Positions 49,722 through 58,048 of a DNA stretch of 64,000 bases are shown one piece after another. The notes under the pieces are model-generated. The model saw only the letters and a program-made list of their open reading frames with translations. It did no database searches and was not told where the DNA came from. This stretch comes from Sva-07 sp963716095 (lineage in GTDB: Bacteria; Actinomycetota; Acidimicrobiia; Acidimicrobiales; Ilumatobacteraceae), in assembly GCA_963716095.1 (NCBI GenBank), contig CAVQSV010000023.1, forward strand, positions 797,796 through 861,795, read 5' to 3'. Each line of letters opens with the position of its first letter. Within the stretch, counting starts at the first letter, position 1. The position numbers were made by a program, and so were the translations under genes.

Positions 49722-50678
49722 ATGTCTGAACACGCCGTCGCTTCCCAACCGTTGTTGCCTGGGGACCTGGTTTCGTCGATCGGCTCCAAGGTGGTGGGCC
49801 GGCGACGAGAGATCGAACTGGTCGTCGCCGCGCTGATCGCCGACCGTCACGTGGTGATCGAAGGGCCACCCGGCACCGGCAAGTCGACGCTGCTGCGCAC
49901 GGTTGCGCACGAGCTCGGTGTCGGTTTCGAGTTCGTCGAGGGGAATGCCGAGCTGACGCCGGCGCGCCTCGTCGGCCACTTCGACCCGGCGCGAGTCATG
50001 GCCGAGGGCTACGACGCTGATGTATTCGTGGACGGGCCGCTCGCGTCGGCGCTCCGCGACGGTTCGCTGCTGTACGTGGAGGAGATCAACCGCGTCCCGG
50101 AAGAGACGTTGAACGTGCTGATCACGGTGATGAGCGAAGGTGAACTGCACGTCCCGCGTCTCGGTCGGCTCGCCGCAGCGCCCGGGTTTCGTCTCGTCGC
50201 CGCGATGAACCCGTTCGACGCGATCGGCACCGCCCGGATCTCGGGCGCGGTGTACGACCGGGTCTGTCGACTCGCCGTCGACTATCAGACCGCGACCGAT
50301 GAAGGTCAGATCACGCTCCGCGAAGCGGGCGGCGGCGACCTCGATCCGGGCTGGGTTGCCAAGGTCGTCGACCTGGTCCGCCTCACCCGGTCGCACGGCG
50401 ATCTTCGGGTCGGCTCGTCGGTGCGCGGCGCGATCGACATGTGTGCGGTGGCGACATCGCTGGCCGCCGTTCGTGGCTCATCGGTGACGGACGGCGACGT
50501 GTCGCTCGATGCTGCACTCGTGGCGCTGTCGGGCCGGGTCCGGCTCCGTGAGGGCAGCACCCGGTCGACCGAGGACATCATTCGCGAGCTGTGGGTCGAG
50601 GTCTTCGGCAGGCAGGACGACGACGGGTCGAACGAGGGAAAAGCGAGCGCCCCGACCGGGGCGACGCCGGACCACTGA
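49722..50678 (+). CDS. MoxR-family AAA+ ATPase
   Basis: 318 aa. AAA+ core: HVVIEGPPGTGKSTLLRTVA (Walker A), GSLLYVEEINRVPEETLNVL (Walker B with the double Glu) and FRLVAAMNPFDAIGTARISG (sensor I). MoxR proteins work with VWA-domain partners as chaperones that activate or insert cofactors into enzymes, as in CbbQO and NorQD. The VWA gene follows and overlaps. Placement directly after two nicotinoprotein ADHs makes an activation role for them attractive but unproven. TAGGTT at 49697-49702, GAGG Shine-Dalgarno. Confidence 0.9.
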   Translation: MSEHAVASQPLLPGDLVSSIGSKVVGRRREIELVVAALIADRHVVIEGPPGTGKSTLLRTVAHELGVGFEFVEGNAELTPARLVGHFDPARVMAEGYDADVFVDGPLASALRDGSLLYVEEINRVPEETLNVLITVMSEGELHVPRLGRLAAAPGFRLVAAMNPFDAIGTARISGAVYDRVCRLAVDYQTATDEGQITLREAGGGDLDPGWVAKVVDLVRLTRSHGDLRVGSSVRGAIDMCAVATSLAAVRGSSVTDGDVSLDAALVALSGRVRLREGSTRSTEDIIRELWVEVFGRQDDDGSNEGKASAPTGATPDH

Positions 50679-51616
50679 ACAGCCCGCCGCCGGCGAAGGA
50701 AGGTGACGCCGCCGACGACGAGGTCTCCAAGGCGCGCCGCAAGACCACATCGAGGCGTTCGCTCGAACAGCAGCCGCGCTTCGACGAGATCTCGCCCGAA
50801 GTCGGCGAACTCGACGAGGACGCGGTGTCCGAAGCGCTCGACGAGGACCCGGACGACACGCTGGCGCTCCTCGCCGACCTCACCGGCGCCACCGACCCCA
50901 AACTGCGCGAGCTCGCCCGCCGCTTGGCAGGCCGCTTGTTCCTCGACATCGCCAAGCGGGGACCGGCGTCGCCTCGGGGAGTCGGCCAGTTGCGTACCCA
51001 GCGCTACCGACCGGACGGCGGTGACCTCGACGTCGACGCCAGCCTCGATGCGCTGGTGGCCGCGACCGCCGAAGGAACGGCGGTCGACCCAGATGACTTG
51101 CGCGTCCGTTCGTGGTCGACGCCGGGGACGGCGATCTGTCTGCTCGTCGATCGCAGCGGCTCGATGACCGGTCGACCACTCGCCACCGCTGCGGTCGCTG
51201 CGTCGGCGGTTGCCTGGCGGAGCCCCGACGACTACTCCGTGCTGTCGTTCGGCAAGGACGTCGTCGCAGCGAAGAGCCAGGACGTCGTGAAGACCAACGA
51301 AGGTGTCATCGATTCGGTGCTCGCCCTTCGTGGCTTCGGCACCACCGACGTCGCCGGGGCGCTCGCCGCAGCCGCCGACCAACTGTCACGGTCGAAGGCC
51401 GGTCGCAAGATCACGGTGCTGCTCTCCGATTGCCGGGCAACGGCACCCGGTGACGTTCCGGCAGCGGCTCGCCGTCTCGGCGAGCTGGTGATCGTGGCGC
51501 CCGAGTCCGATGACGTCGAAGCTCGCCAGCTCGCCGAGCAGGTCGGCGCCCGATTCACGACGGTGGCCGGTCCCTCGGATGCGGCGGGGGCTCTGGCCCG
51601 CGTACTCGACGCCTGA
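50591..51616 (+). CDS. VWA-domain protein, MoxR partner
   Basis: VWA domain in the C-terminal half with a full MIDAS motif: AICLLVDRSGSMTGRP (DxSxS), then FGTTDVAGALAAA and ITVLLSDCRATAPGD. The N-terminal half is acidic and basic by turns with no clear domain. The start is uncertain: the frame is open from GTG 50591 (341 aa, 88 bases inside moxR), and there is no ATG, GTG or TTG until well into the domain. A CTG at 50675 overlapping the moxR stop (CTGA) would give about 313 aa and a more ordinary overlap. Ends at a bidirectional terminator. Confidence 0.82.
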   Translation: MGRGLRQAGRRRVERGKSERPDRGDAGPLNSPPPAKEGDAADDEVSKARRKTTSRRSLEQQPRFDEISPEVGELDEDAVSEALDEDPDDTLALLADLTGATDPKLRELARRLAGRLFLDIAKRGPASPRGVGQLRTQRYRPDGGDLDVDASLDALVAATAEGTAVDPDDLRVRSWSTPGTAICLLVDRSGSMTGRPLATAAVAASAVAWRSPDDYSVLSFGKDVVAAKSQDVVKTNEGVIDSVLALRGFGTTDVAGALAAAADQLSRSKAGRKITVLLSDCRATAPGDVPAAARRLGELVIVAPESDDVEARQLAEQVGARFTTVAGPSDAAGALARVLDA

Positions 51617-51626
51617 CGGCGAGCCC

Positions 51627-51659
51627 GATCACGCCTGGGGTCTGACCCCTGGCGTGATC
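51627..51659. terminator. Bidirectional terminator between the VWA and LCP genes
   Basis: GATCACGCC/GGCGTGATC (9 bp), a T-T mismatch, then GGGG/CCCC around loop TCTGA. It lies between convergent genes and includes part of the LCP stop codon. Confidence 0.75.
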
Positions 51660-53130
51660 AGCAGGTGATGTTCTTGTCGGGGACGAAGCCGAACTCGTTC
51701 TGGTCGGCGACCACGCTGGGGAGCGTGGTGGTGGTCGCCGACTCGGGGGTGCCGGCTTCCGGAGCCGGCCCCGTCGACGGATCGTCGGTCGAGGGCTCAG
51801 CGGTCGACGGCGCAAGCGTTCCCTCGGCGACGGTGTCGAGCACCTGGTCGGGTGCTTCGGCGAGCGTCGCCTCGCCACGGAACACCGCAAGGACCGCCTG
51901 CATGTTGTCGCCCTCGATCGAGGGGACGAGCACCGCGGCACCTTGAATGTTTCGGGGGTTGGCGTTGATCTGGTACGTGGTGATCTCGCTGGGGTCGACA
52001 CCGCTGAGCACCCCGGCGAACTCGAGCATCTTGCCGGGTGTGAGATCGGGGTCGGTGACGATGTACTCCGACGACGTCTCGATCAGCCCGCCCGCCACGT
52101 CGGGGTTGTAGGCGCCCTTCGAAAGCAGGCGTGACACGGTGCGACGCAGGAAGTCCTGCTGGCGCGAGATGCGACCGAGATCGGACGTCCCGTCCTGCTT
52201 CCACTCGCCGTTCGCATCGATGTACTGCAGCTTGCGCGAGCGGACATACGCGAGCGCATGGTCACCGTCGAACGTGAAACATCCCGCGACGGGCACGTTG
52301 AGCCCGGTGTTGGGGTCACGCACAGGTGTGTCGAAGGGCACGGCGACCCCGGCAACGGCATCGACCAGGGTCCGGAAGGCACAGAAGTCGACCTGCACGA
52401 AATGGTCGGTGTTGATCCCGAAGTTCTGGAAGATCGTGTCGATCAGCTTCTGTGGGTTGTCGCGTTCGTAGGCCTCGTTGATGCGGCCCTTGCGCGAGGT
52501 TCCGGCGATGTCGACGAACAGGTCCCGTGGGAACGACAGCACAGCGACCTGCGAGGTGCTCGGATTGACCCGCCACATCATGATGGTGTCGCTGCGCTCG
52601 CCGAGATTGCTGCGATCACCGAACGCCGGCGCGTAGGGGGAATCGGGGTCGATGCACGAGTTGTTGTCAGCGCCGGTGATCAGGAAGTTCTTGGCGTCCG
52701 GCTCGGCGGGCGGGAACGTCTCGGGTGGGGCAACGGTCGAGCCGGGTGTCGTCTCGCCCGTCTCCGGGTCGATGACTGGCGCCGCTGTGACGGCGGTGGC
52801 CAGCGCCGGGTCGATGATCTCGGGGGCGATGTTGCGATCTTCGATGACCCGCTGGCCGGCATACAGCGCGCCGGCGGCGCCGAAGGACCCGATCGCCATC
52901 ACGAACACGGCGGCCACCGTGAGGCGCTGCGGCCAGGTGCGCGGAATCCGCTTCGCCGAGGTGGGTGTGTCCGTCGGCTTCGGAGGCGTCGGCGGAGGCG
53001 GCACGGTCACCCGGGGCACGGTCACCCGCGGGGCACTGTCGATCAGCCCGTCGTTCGGCAGTGGAGCGCGGTCGGGTGTCGGGTCCGCCGTCGACTCGGG
53101 CGTCGACTCGGGCTCGGACGGATCAGACAT
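51658..53130 (-). CDS. LCP (LytR-CpsA-Psr) family cell-wall glycopolymer ligase
   Basis: 490 aa. Cytoplasmic Pro-rich N-terminus, one membrane helix (about 70-92, LTVAAVFVMAIGSFGAAGAL), then the LCP domain: NFLITGADNNS, GERSDTIMMWRVNPST, VLSFPRDLFVDIAG, INEAYERDNPQKLIDTIFQN and ALAYVRSRKLQY. These are the phosphate- and metal-binding arginine and aspartate motifs. LCP enzymes transfer arabinogalactan or teichoic-type polymers from lipid carriers to peptidoglycan. A Pro/Thr/Ser-rich C-terminal tail ends in NITC. TATCGT at 53145-53140 lies 9 bases before the ATG. Confidence 0.93.
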   Translation of the reverse strand: MSDPSEPESTPESTADPTPDRAPLPNDGLIDSAPRVTVPRVTVPPPPTPPKPTDTPTSAKRIPRTWPQRLTVAAVFVMAIGSFGAAGALYAGQRVIEDRNIAPEIIDPALATAVTAAPVIDPETGETTPGSTVAPPETFPPAEPDAKNFLITGADNNSCIDPDSPYAPAFGDRSNLGERSDTIMMWRVNPSTSQVAVLSFPRDLFVDIAGTSRKGRINEAYERDNPQKLIDTIFQNFGINTDHFVQVDFCAFRTLVDAVAGVAVPFDTPVRDPNTGLNVPVAGCFTFDGDHALAYVRSRKLQYIDANGEWKQDGTSDLGRISRQQDFLRRTVSRLLSKGAYNPDVAGGLIETSSEYIVTDPDLTPGKMLEFAGVLSGVDPSEITTYQINANPRNIQGAAVLVPSIEGDNMQAVLAVFRGEATLAEAPDQVLDTVAEGTLAPSTAEPSTDDPSTGPAPEAGTPESATTTTLPSVVADQNEFGFVPDKNITC

Positions 53131-53139
53131 GCGGGGGTG

Positions 53140-53145
53140 ACGATA
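53140..53145 (-). promoter_or_regulatory. -10 box (TATCGT) of the LCP gene
   Basis: TATCGT on the minus strand ends 9 bases before the LCP ATG. Confidence 0.4.
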
Positions 53146-53183
53146 CCGCTCCGCCTCAGGACGTGGATGTCAGGGCGCGGGGA

Positions 53184-53912
53184 TCAGGGCGTCACGATGA
53201 CGACGGTGCCGAGCTGTGCCCAGTTCCACATCCACACGGCGTCTTCGTACGCTTGGCGAACACAGCCGCCGGACAGCGCCTGGCCGAGTTGGTCGGTCGT
53301 CTGCACCGGTCGGCCGTACTGATACGGGATGTCGTGGAAACCGATGTTGCCGCCGCGGTCGCCCTTGGCGAAGCGCACCATGTGGCCCCAGGTGATCGAC
53401 GGATTGTTGATCGAGAACGTCCTGATCGATCGGGACCAGACGCGGTAGGTGCCCGGTGTCGGATCGTTCGGGTCCTGTCGGCCCGACACCCGGTGCATCT
53501 TGATGATCGTGTTGCTCTCGTCGTATGCCCACACGGTCTGTTGCGACTTCGAGTACACGACGCGCCTGCCGTTGCCGCCGTCGGCGGGGGGATCGAACGG
53601 GCTCGGCGGCGGCGGCGCGAGTTGCACCTGCGGGCCACGGGTGGGGGTCCGGCCCGACGCGGTCGCCGGACCGAGCACCGGTGGAGCAGCGTCCGCTTCG
53701 AGGCGTGCGTCGGTCGAGACGCCGGGCGAAGGCGCGGCGGGCATGGTTGTGTCGACGGTCGTGCTGGTCGTGGCCTCGGTGCTCGTCGCCGAGCCGGCGA
53801 GGGTTCCGTCGGCGAGCACCGGCGCGGCGATCGCCAACACGAAGGCGACCACGATCACCGGCAGACCCCACTTCGCTGGCACAGCGGCGAGTGTAGGGGG
53901 CTGACGGGCCAC
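53184..53912 (-). CDS. L,D-transpeptidase (YkuD) with N-terminal membrane anchor
   Basis: From GTG 53912 the protein is 242 aa: MARQPPTLAAVPAKWGLPVI with a signal anchor (VIVVAFVLAIAAPVLA), a Thr/Pro-rich linker, and a YkuD domain starting RRVVYSKSQQTVWAYDE. The catalytic region is IGFHDIPY followed by LSGGCVRQAYEDA, with the Cys in SGGCVRQ. These enzymes make 3-3 crosslinks in mDAP peptidoglycan. A GTG at 53882 is an alternative start. The longer frame upstream is inside valS and was rejected. It lies 29 bases downstream of valS. Confidence 0.88.
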   Translation of the reverse strand: MARQPPTLAAVPAKWGLPVIVVAFVLAIAAPVLADGTLAGSATSTEATTSTTVDTTMPAAPSPGVSTDARLEADAAPPVLGPATASGRTPTRGPQVQLAPPPPSPFDPPADGGNGRRVVYSKSQQTVWAYDESNTIIKMHRVSGRQDPNDPTPGTYRVWSRSIRTFSINNPSITWGHMVRFAKGDRGGNIGFHDIPYQYGRPVQTTDQLGQALSGGCVRQAYEDAVWMWNWAQLGTVVIVTP

Positions 53913-53941
53913 CCGGAAGACTCGCGCTGTTCGTCGAGGCG

Positions 53942-56497
53942 TCAGTCGTCGTCGGCGAGCGTGACCACAGTGGACACGGAGTCGCCTTCGACGAGCTGGA
54001 GGTCGCGGATCGAGCCGGCGTCGACGAGGTCGGAACGTCCGGCATCGATGGCTGCATGCAGTGCCGCAGGGGCGGTGATCACGAGCGAGTCGACCGCGGC
54101 TCGCTGGCTGCGCTTCGCTTCGGTCTTGGATCGGCGCACCTGGGTGAGCACCTCGATCGCAGCGTCGGCCAGGGTCGGGTCGCCGAACGGCGTCGAATCG
54201 GTGCCGGCTGGTGTGGGCCATGGCGCCGAATGGACGCTCGATTCGTTCCACCAGCTCCACGCTTCCTCGGAGGCGAACGGCAGGATCGGTGCGAAGAGCC
54301 GCTGGATGGCACCGAGCGCTTCGCGCAGCGCTCGCTTGGCGGAGTCGGCTGCCTCGGGACGCTGCTCGTCATAGGTGCGGCCCTTGACCAGTTCGACGTA
54401 GTTGTCGCAGAACCACCAGAAGAACGCTTCGGTACGTTCGAGCGCCCGTGCGTAGTCGAAGGCATCGAATGCGGCGGTGGCGTCGTCGATGACGGCATCG
54501 AGCTTGGCGAGCATCGAGCGGTCGATCGGTTCGGTGACGCCGTCGTCGAGTGAGGTGGCGGCGCTCGGAGCGCCGAACTGGAGCACGAACTTCGAGACGT
54601 TGAGCAGCTTGTTGGCGAGCTTGCGACCCACCTTCATCTGGTCTTCGCTGAACGCGGTGTCGACGCCAGGTCGGGCCGAGCCCGCCCAGTAGCGCACGGC
54701 ATCGGTGCCGTAGGTCTCGAACAGGTCCATCGGTGTGACGACGTTGCCCTTCGACTTCGACATCTTCTTGCGGTCGGGGTCGAGGATCCAGCCCGACAGC
54801 GCAGCGTTTGCCCAGGGCACACACCCGAACTCGTGGTGGCTGCGCGTCATCGTGGCGAACAGCCAGGTCCGGATGATGTCGTGCCCCTGCGGACGCATGT
54901 CCATCGGGAACACCCGCCCGAACAGGTCGTCGTCCTCCTCCCATCCGCCGGCGATCTGGGGCGTGAGCGACGACGTCGCCCACGTGTCGAACACGTCGGG
55001 GTCGCCCATGAAGCCGCCCGGCTGATCGCGTTGGCTCTCGTCGTACCCCTTCGGGACGTCGGTCGACGGGTCGATCGGGAGGTCGGCTTCCTCGGGCAGC
55101 AGCGGCTCGTCGTAGCGCGGTTCGCCCTGCTCGTCGAGCGGGTACCAGACCGGGATGGGCGGTCCGAAGAAGCGTTGACGGCTGACGAGCCAGTCGCCGT
55201 TGAGGCCCTCGACCCAGTTGTCGTAGCGATGCTGCATGTGCGCGGGATGCCATGTGACCTCACCGCCACGCTCGACGAGCGCGGTACGCAGATCGGCGTC
55301 GCGGCCACCGTTGCGGATGTACCACTGACGCGACGTGACGATCTCGAGTGGGCGGTCGCCGCGCTCGTAGAACTTGACCGGGTGCTGGATCGTGCGAGGC
55401 TCGCCGATGAGGAGGCCGGCTTCGGCGAGTTGTTCGGCGACGACCTTCTGGGCTTGCTTCGAGGTGAGCCCAGCGATCGTGGCATAGGCCTCCGGGTCGA
55501 CGCCCTGCGGGGCGTCGGCGTGGAGGCGGCCGTCGCGGCCGACGATCGCGCGCATCGGCAGGTTCAGCTCGCGCCACCAGGTCACGTCGGTGGTGTCACC
55601 GAACGTGCAGATCATCGCGATGCCGGTGCCCTTGTCGGGCTGGGCGAGCTCGTGGGCACACACTTCGACCTGCTGGCCGTACAGCGGCACATTGACCGTG
55701 GTGCCGAAGAGGGGCTGGTAGCGCTCGTCGTCGGGATGCGCAACGAGGGCGACACACGCAGCGAGCAGTTCTGGGCGGGTCGTGTCGATCTCGATGGAGC
55801 CGTTTCCGTCGGTGCGGGCGAACGGGATCTTGTGGTACGAGCCGGGACGCTCGCGGTCTTCCATCTCGGCTTGAGCGACCGCGGTGCGGAAGTCGATGTC
55901 CCAGAGCGTCGGGGCCTCTTGGCTGTAGGCCTCGCCACGCGCAACGTTGCGCAGGAAGGCTCGTTGGCAGGCGCGGCGTGACCGTTCGTCGATCGTTGCG
56001 TAGTGGTAGTCCCAGTCGACCGACAGTCCGAGGCGCTTCAGGAGATCCTCGAAGATCTTCTCGTCGATCTCGACCAGTTCGTCGCACAGCTCGAGGAAGT
56101 TCGGCCGCGAGATCGGGATCGCCTGATGCTTCTTCGGTGGATCGCCACGGAACGGCGGCTCGAAGTTCTCGGTGTAGTGCTGGCTGGGGTCGCACCGCAC
56201 GCCGTAGTAGTTCTGCACCCGGCGTTCGGTCGGCAGACCGTTGTCGTCCCAACCCATCGGGTAGAAGACGGACTTGCCGCGCATGCGCTGATAGCGGGCG
56301 ATCGTGTCGGTGTGGGTGTAGCTGAACACGTGACCCATGTGCAGCGAGCCGCTCACCGTCGGCGGCGGGGTGTCGATGGAGAACACGCCCTCGCGGGGTA
56401 CCGACCTGTCGAAGCGGTAGGTGCCATCGGCGTCCCACTGGGCAGCCCAGCGGTTCTCGATGCCGTCGAGCGTCGGCCTGTCGGGAAGGTTCGCCAT
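53942..56497 (-). CDS. valS: Valyl-tRNA synthetase
   Basis: 851 aa class I synthetase: the HIGH motif is in VSGSLHMGHVFSYTHTD, the editing CP1 insertion covers about 190-330, and KMSKS is in DRKKMSKSKGNVVTPMD. Then the anticodon-binding helical domain and a short C-terminus without the long coiled coil of other ValS, which explains the modest length. ATG at 56497 behind TAGCCT. Divergent from cysS across a G-rich tract. Confidence 0.95.
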   Translation of the reverse strand: MANLPDRPTLDGIENRWAAQWDADGTYRFDRSVPREGVFSIDTPPPTVSGSLHMGHVFSYTHTDTIARYQRMRGKSVFYPMGWDDNGLPTERRVQNYYGVRCDPSQHYTENFEPPFRGDPPKKHQAIPISRPNFLELCDELVEIDEKIFEDLLKRLGLSVDWDYHYATIDERSRRACQRAFLRNVARGEAYSQEAPTLWDIDFRTAVAQAEMEDRERPGSYHKIPFARTDGNGSIEIDTTRPELLAACVALVAHPDDERYQPLFGTTVNVPLYGQQVEVCAHELAQPDKGTGIAMICTFGDTTDVTWWRELNLPMRAIVGRDGRLHADAPQGVDPEAYATIAGLTSKQAQKVVAEQLAEAGLLIGEPRTIQHPVKFYERGDRPLEIVTSRQWYIRNGGRDADLRTALVERGGEVTWHPAHMQHRYDNWVEGLNGDWLVSRQRFFGPPIPVWYPLDEQGEPRYDEPLLPEEADLPIDPSTDVPKGYDESQRDQPGGFMGDPDVFDTWATSSLTPQIAGGWEEDDDLFGRVFPMDMRPQGHDIIRTWLFATMTRSHHEFGCVPWANAALSGWILDPDRKKMSKSKGNVVTPMDLFETYGTDAVRYWAGSARPGVDTAFSEDQMKVGRKLANKLLNVSKFVLQFGAPSAATSLDDGVTEPIDRSMLAKLDAVIDDATAAFDAFDYARALERTEAFFWWFCDNYVELVKGRTYDEQRPEAADSAKRALREALGAIQRLFAPILPFASEEAWSWWNESSVHSAPWPTPAGTDSTPFGDPTLADAAIEVLTQVRRSKTEAKRSQRAAVDSLVITAPAALHAAIDAGRSDLVDAGSIRDLQLVEGDSVSTVVTLADDD

Positions 56498-56506
56498 AGG
56501 GCGCCG

Positions 56507-56512
56507 AGGCTA
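56507..56512 (-). promoter_or_regulatory. -10 box (TAGCCT) of valS
   Basis: TAGCCT on the minus strand ends 9 bases before the valS ATG. Confidence 0.4.
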
Positions 56513-56591
56513 CCGACTCGCCCCCACCGCGTCCCCTGCCCGTTTGTGTTGCGGTTCCGATGGGCCAGTCCTTCGGTTGTGCAACGTGAAC

Positions 56592-56633
56592 GGGATGTGG
56601 GTGGTGGGTGGGTTGGGGGGGTGGGGGGTTGGG
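56592..56633 (+). other. G-rich tract with potential to form G-quadruplexes
   Basis: Within 42 bases there are seven runs of at least three G on the plus strand, including runs of 7 and 6, separated by 1-4 bases. It lies between the valS and cysS promoters, on the non-template strand for cysS. Confidence 0.75.
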
Positions 56634-56666
56634 AAATGGTGCCGGGTCGGGGCGAGGGGCGGCTCG

Positions 56667-56672
56667 TAGACT
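56667..56672 (+). promoter_or_regulatory. -10 box (TAGACT) of cysS
   Basis: TAGACT ends 8 bases before the GTG at 56681 and favours that start over the ATG at 56636. Confidence 0.45.
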
Positions 56673-56680
56673 TCGACACC

Positions 56681-58048
56681 GTGCTGCACCTCTACGACAC
56701 AGCGACGCGTTCCGTGCGCGAGCTGGCTCTTCGCGAGCCGGGCAAGGTCAGCATCTACCTGTGCGGACCCACGGTCTACGGCCCGCCGCACCTCGGCCAC
56801 GGGCGCGCCACGCTCGTGTACGACATCATGCGTCGCTACCTCGAGTGGACCGGCCTCGACGTTCGGTTGGTCTCGAACATCACCGACATCGAGGACAAGA
56901 TCATCGAGCGGGCGTTGCGTGAAGCCCGACCGTGGCAGGACATCACCACCAAGTGCGAAGCGGTCTGGTGGCAGGCGATGGATGCCGTCAACTTCGAGCG
57001 CCCCACCGACACGCCCCACGCCACCGAGTACGTCGACGAGATGGTCGACATGATCGCCACGCTGATCGCCAGTGACCATGCATACGTCACCGACGACGGT
57101 GTGTACATGTCGGTCGAGTCGATCGACGACTACGGCCTGCTCGCTCATCAGTCGGTCGACGACATGCGTTCGGGTGGCGGCGATCGCAAGGTCGTCGGCG
57201 CCGCAGGCAAGCGCCACCCGGCCGATTTCGTGCTGTGGAAGTTCGCCACCGGTCCGGCCACCGACAGCGATCCCGCGTGGCCGTCTCCGTGGGGCGCTGG
57301 TCGACCTGGTTGGCACAGCGAGTGCGTGGTGATGAGCCTCGATCTGCTCGGTGAGGGATTCGATCTGCACTGCGGTGGCCAGGACCTGCGATTCCCGCAT
57401 CACGAGAACGAACGCGCCCAAGCGGTTGCGCTCGGCAAGACGTTCGCGAACCACTGGATGCACAACGGGTTCGTCGTCGACGCCGAGGGCGAGAAGATGT
57501 CGAAGAGCCTCGGCAACGTGTCGAACCTGCTCGACCTCATCGAGCAGTACGACCCGCGCGCCTACCGAATGGTGCTGCTGCAGTCGCACTACCGCAGCCC
57601 GGTCAAGATCACCCAGGACGGCATCGACGCCGCCGTCAAGTCGCTCGCCGGACTCGACGCGTTCGCAGCGCGGGTCGCCGGTGTCGACGCCGCCGAACCC
57701 GACGTCGCCGTGCTCGACGAGTTCCGAAGCGCCATGGACGACGACCTCGACACGCCGCGCGCCACGGCCGTGCTGTTCGACACCGTTCGCCGTGCGAATG
57801 CCGCACTCGACGCAGGCGGTGACAGCGCCGCTCCACTCGTTGCTGCGGTCCAGGAGATCGCCGGTGCCGTCGGCCTCGACCTCGGCTCGGTCGCAACCGT
57901 CGACGCGGACGCGCTCGCCCGCGCCCAGGCACTCGACGACGCTCGGGCAGCGAAGGACTTCGCCACCGCCGATGCGCTGCGCGACCAACTCCAGGCCGAC
58001 GGGTGGACCGTCGAGACCACGCGCGACGGTACGTCGCTGCGCCGGTGA
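56681..58048 (+). CDS. cysS: Cysteinyl-tRNA synthetase
   Basis: 455 aa from GTG 56681 (MLHLYDTATRSVRELALREP). Class I motifs: IYLCGPTVYGPPHLGHGRAT (HIGH region with the zinc cysteine), LHCGGQDLRFPHHENERAQ and KMSKS in GEKMSKSLGNVSNLLDL. Typical bacterial length is about 460. The alternative ATG at 56636 would add 15 unconserved residues and lies right behind the G-rich tract. The stop overlaps the acyltransferase start by 4 bases. Confidence 0.95.
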   Translation: MLHLYDTATRSVRELALREPGKVSIYLCGPTVYGPPHLGHGRATLVYDIMRRYLEWTGLDVRLVSNITDIEDKIIERALREARPWQDITTKCEAVWWQAMDAVNFERPTDTPHATEYVDEMVDMIATLIASDHAYVTDDGVYMSVESIDDYGLLAHQSVDDMRSGGGDRKVVGAAGKRHPADFVLWKFATGPATDSDPAWPSPWGAGRPGWHSECVVMSLDLLGEGFDLHCGGQDLRFPHHENERAQAVALGKTFANHWMHNGFVVDAEGEKMSKSLGNVSNLLDLIEQYDPRAYRMVLLQSHYRSPVKITQDGIDAAVKSLAGLDAFAARVAGVDAAEPDVAVLDEFRSAMDDDLDTPRATAVLFDTVRRANAALDAGGDSAAPLVAAVQEIAGAVGLDLGSVATVDADALARAQALDDARAAKDFATADALRDQLQADGWTVETTRDGTSLRR

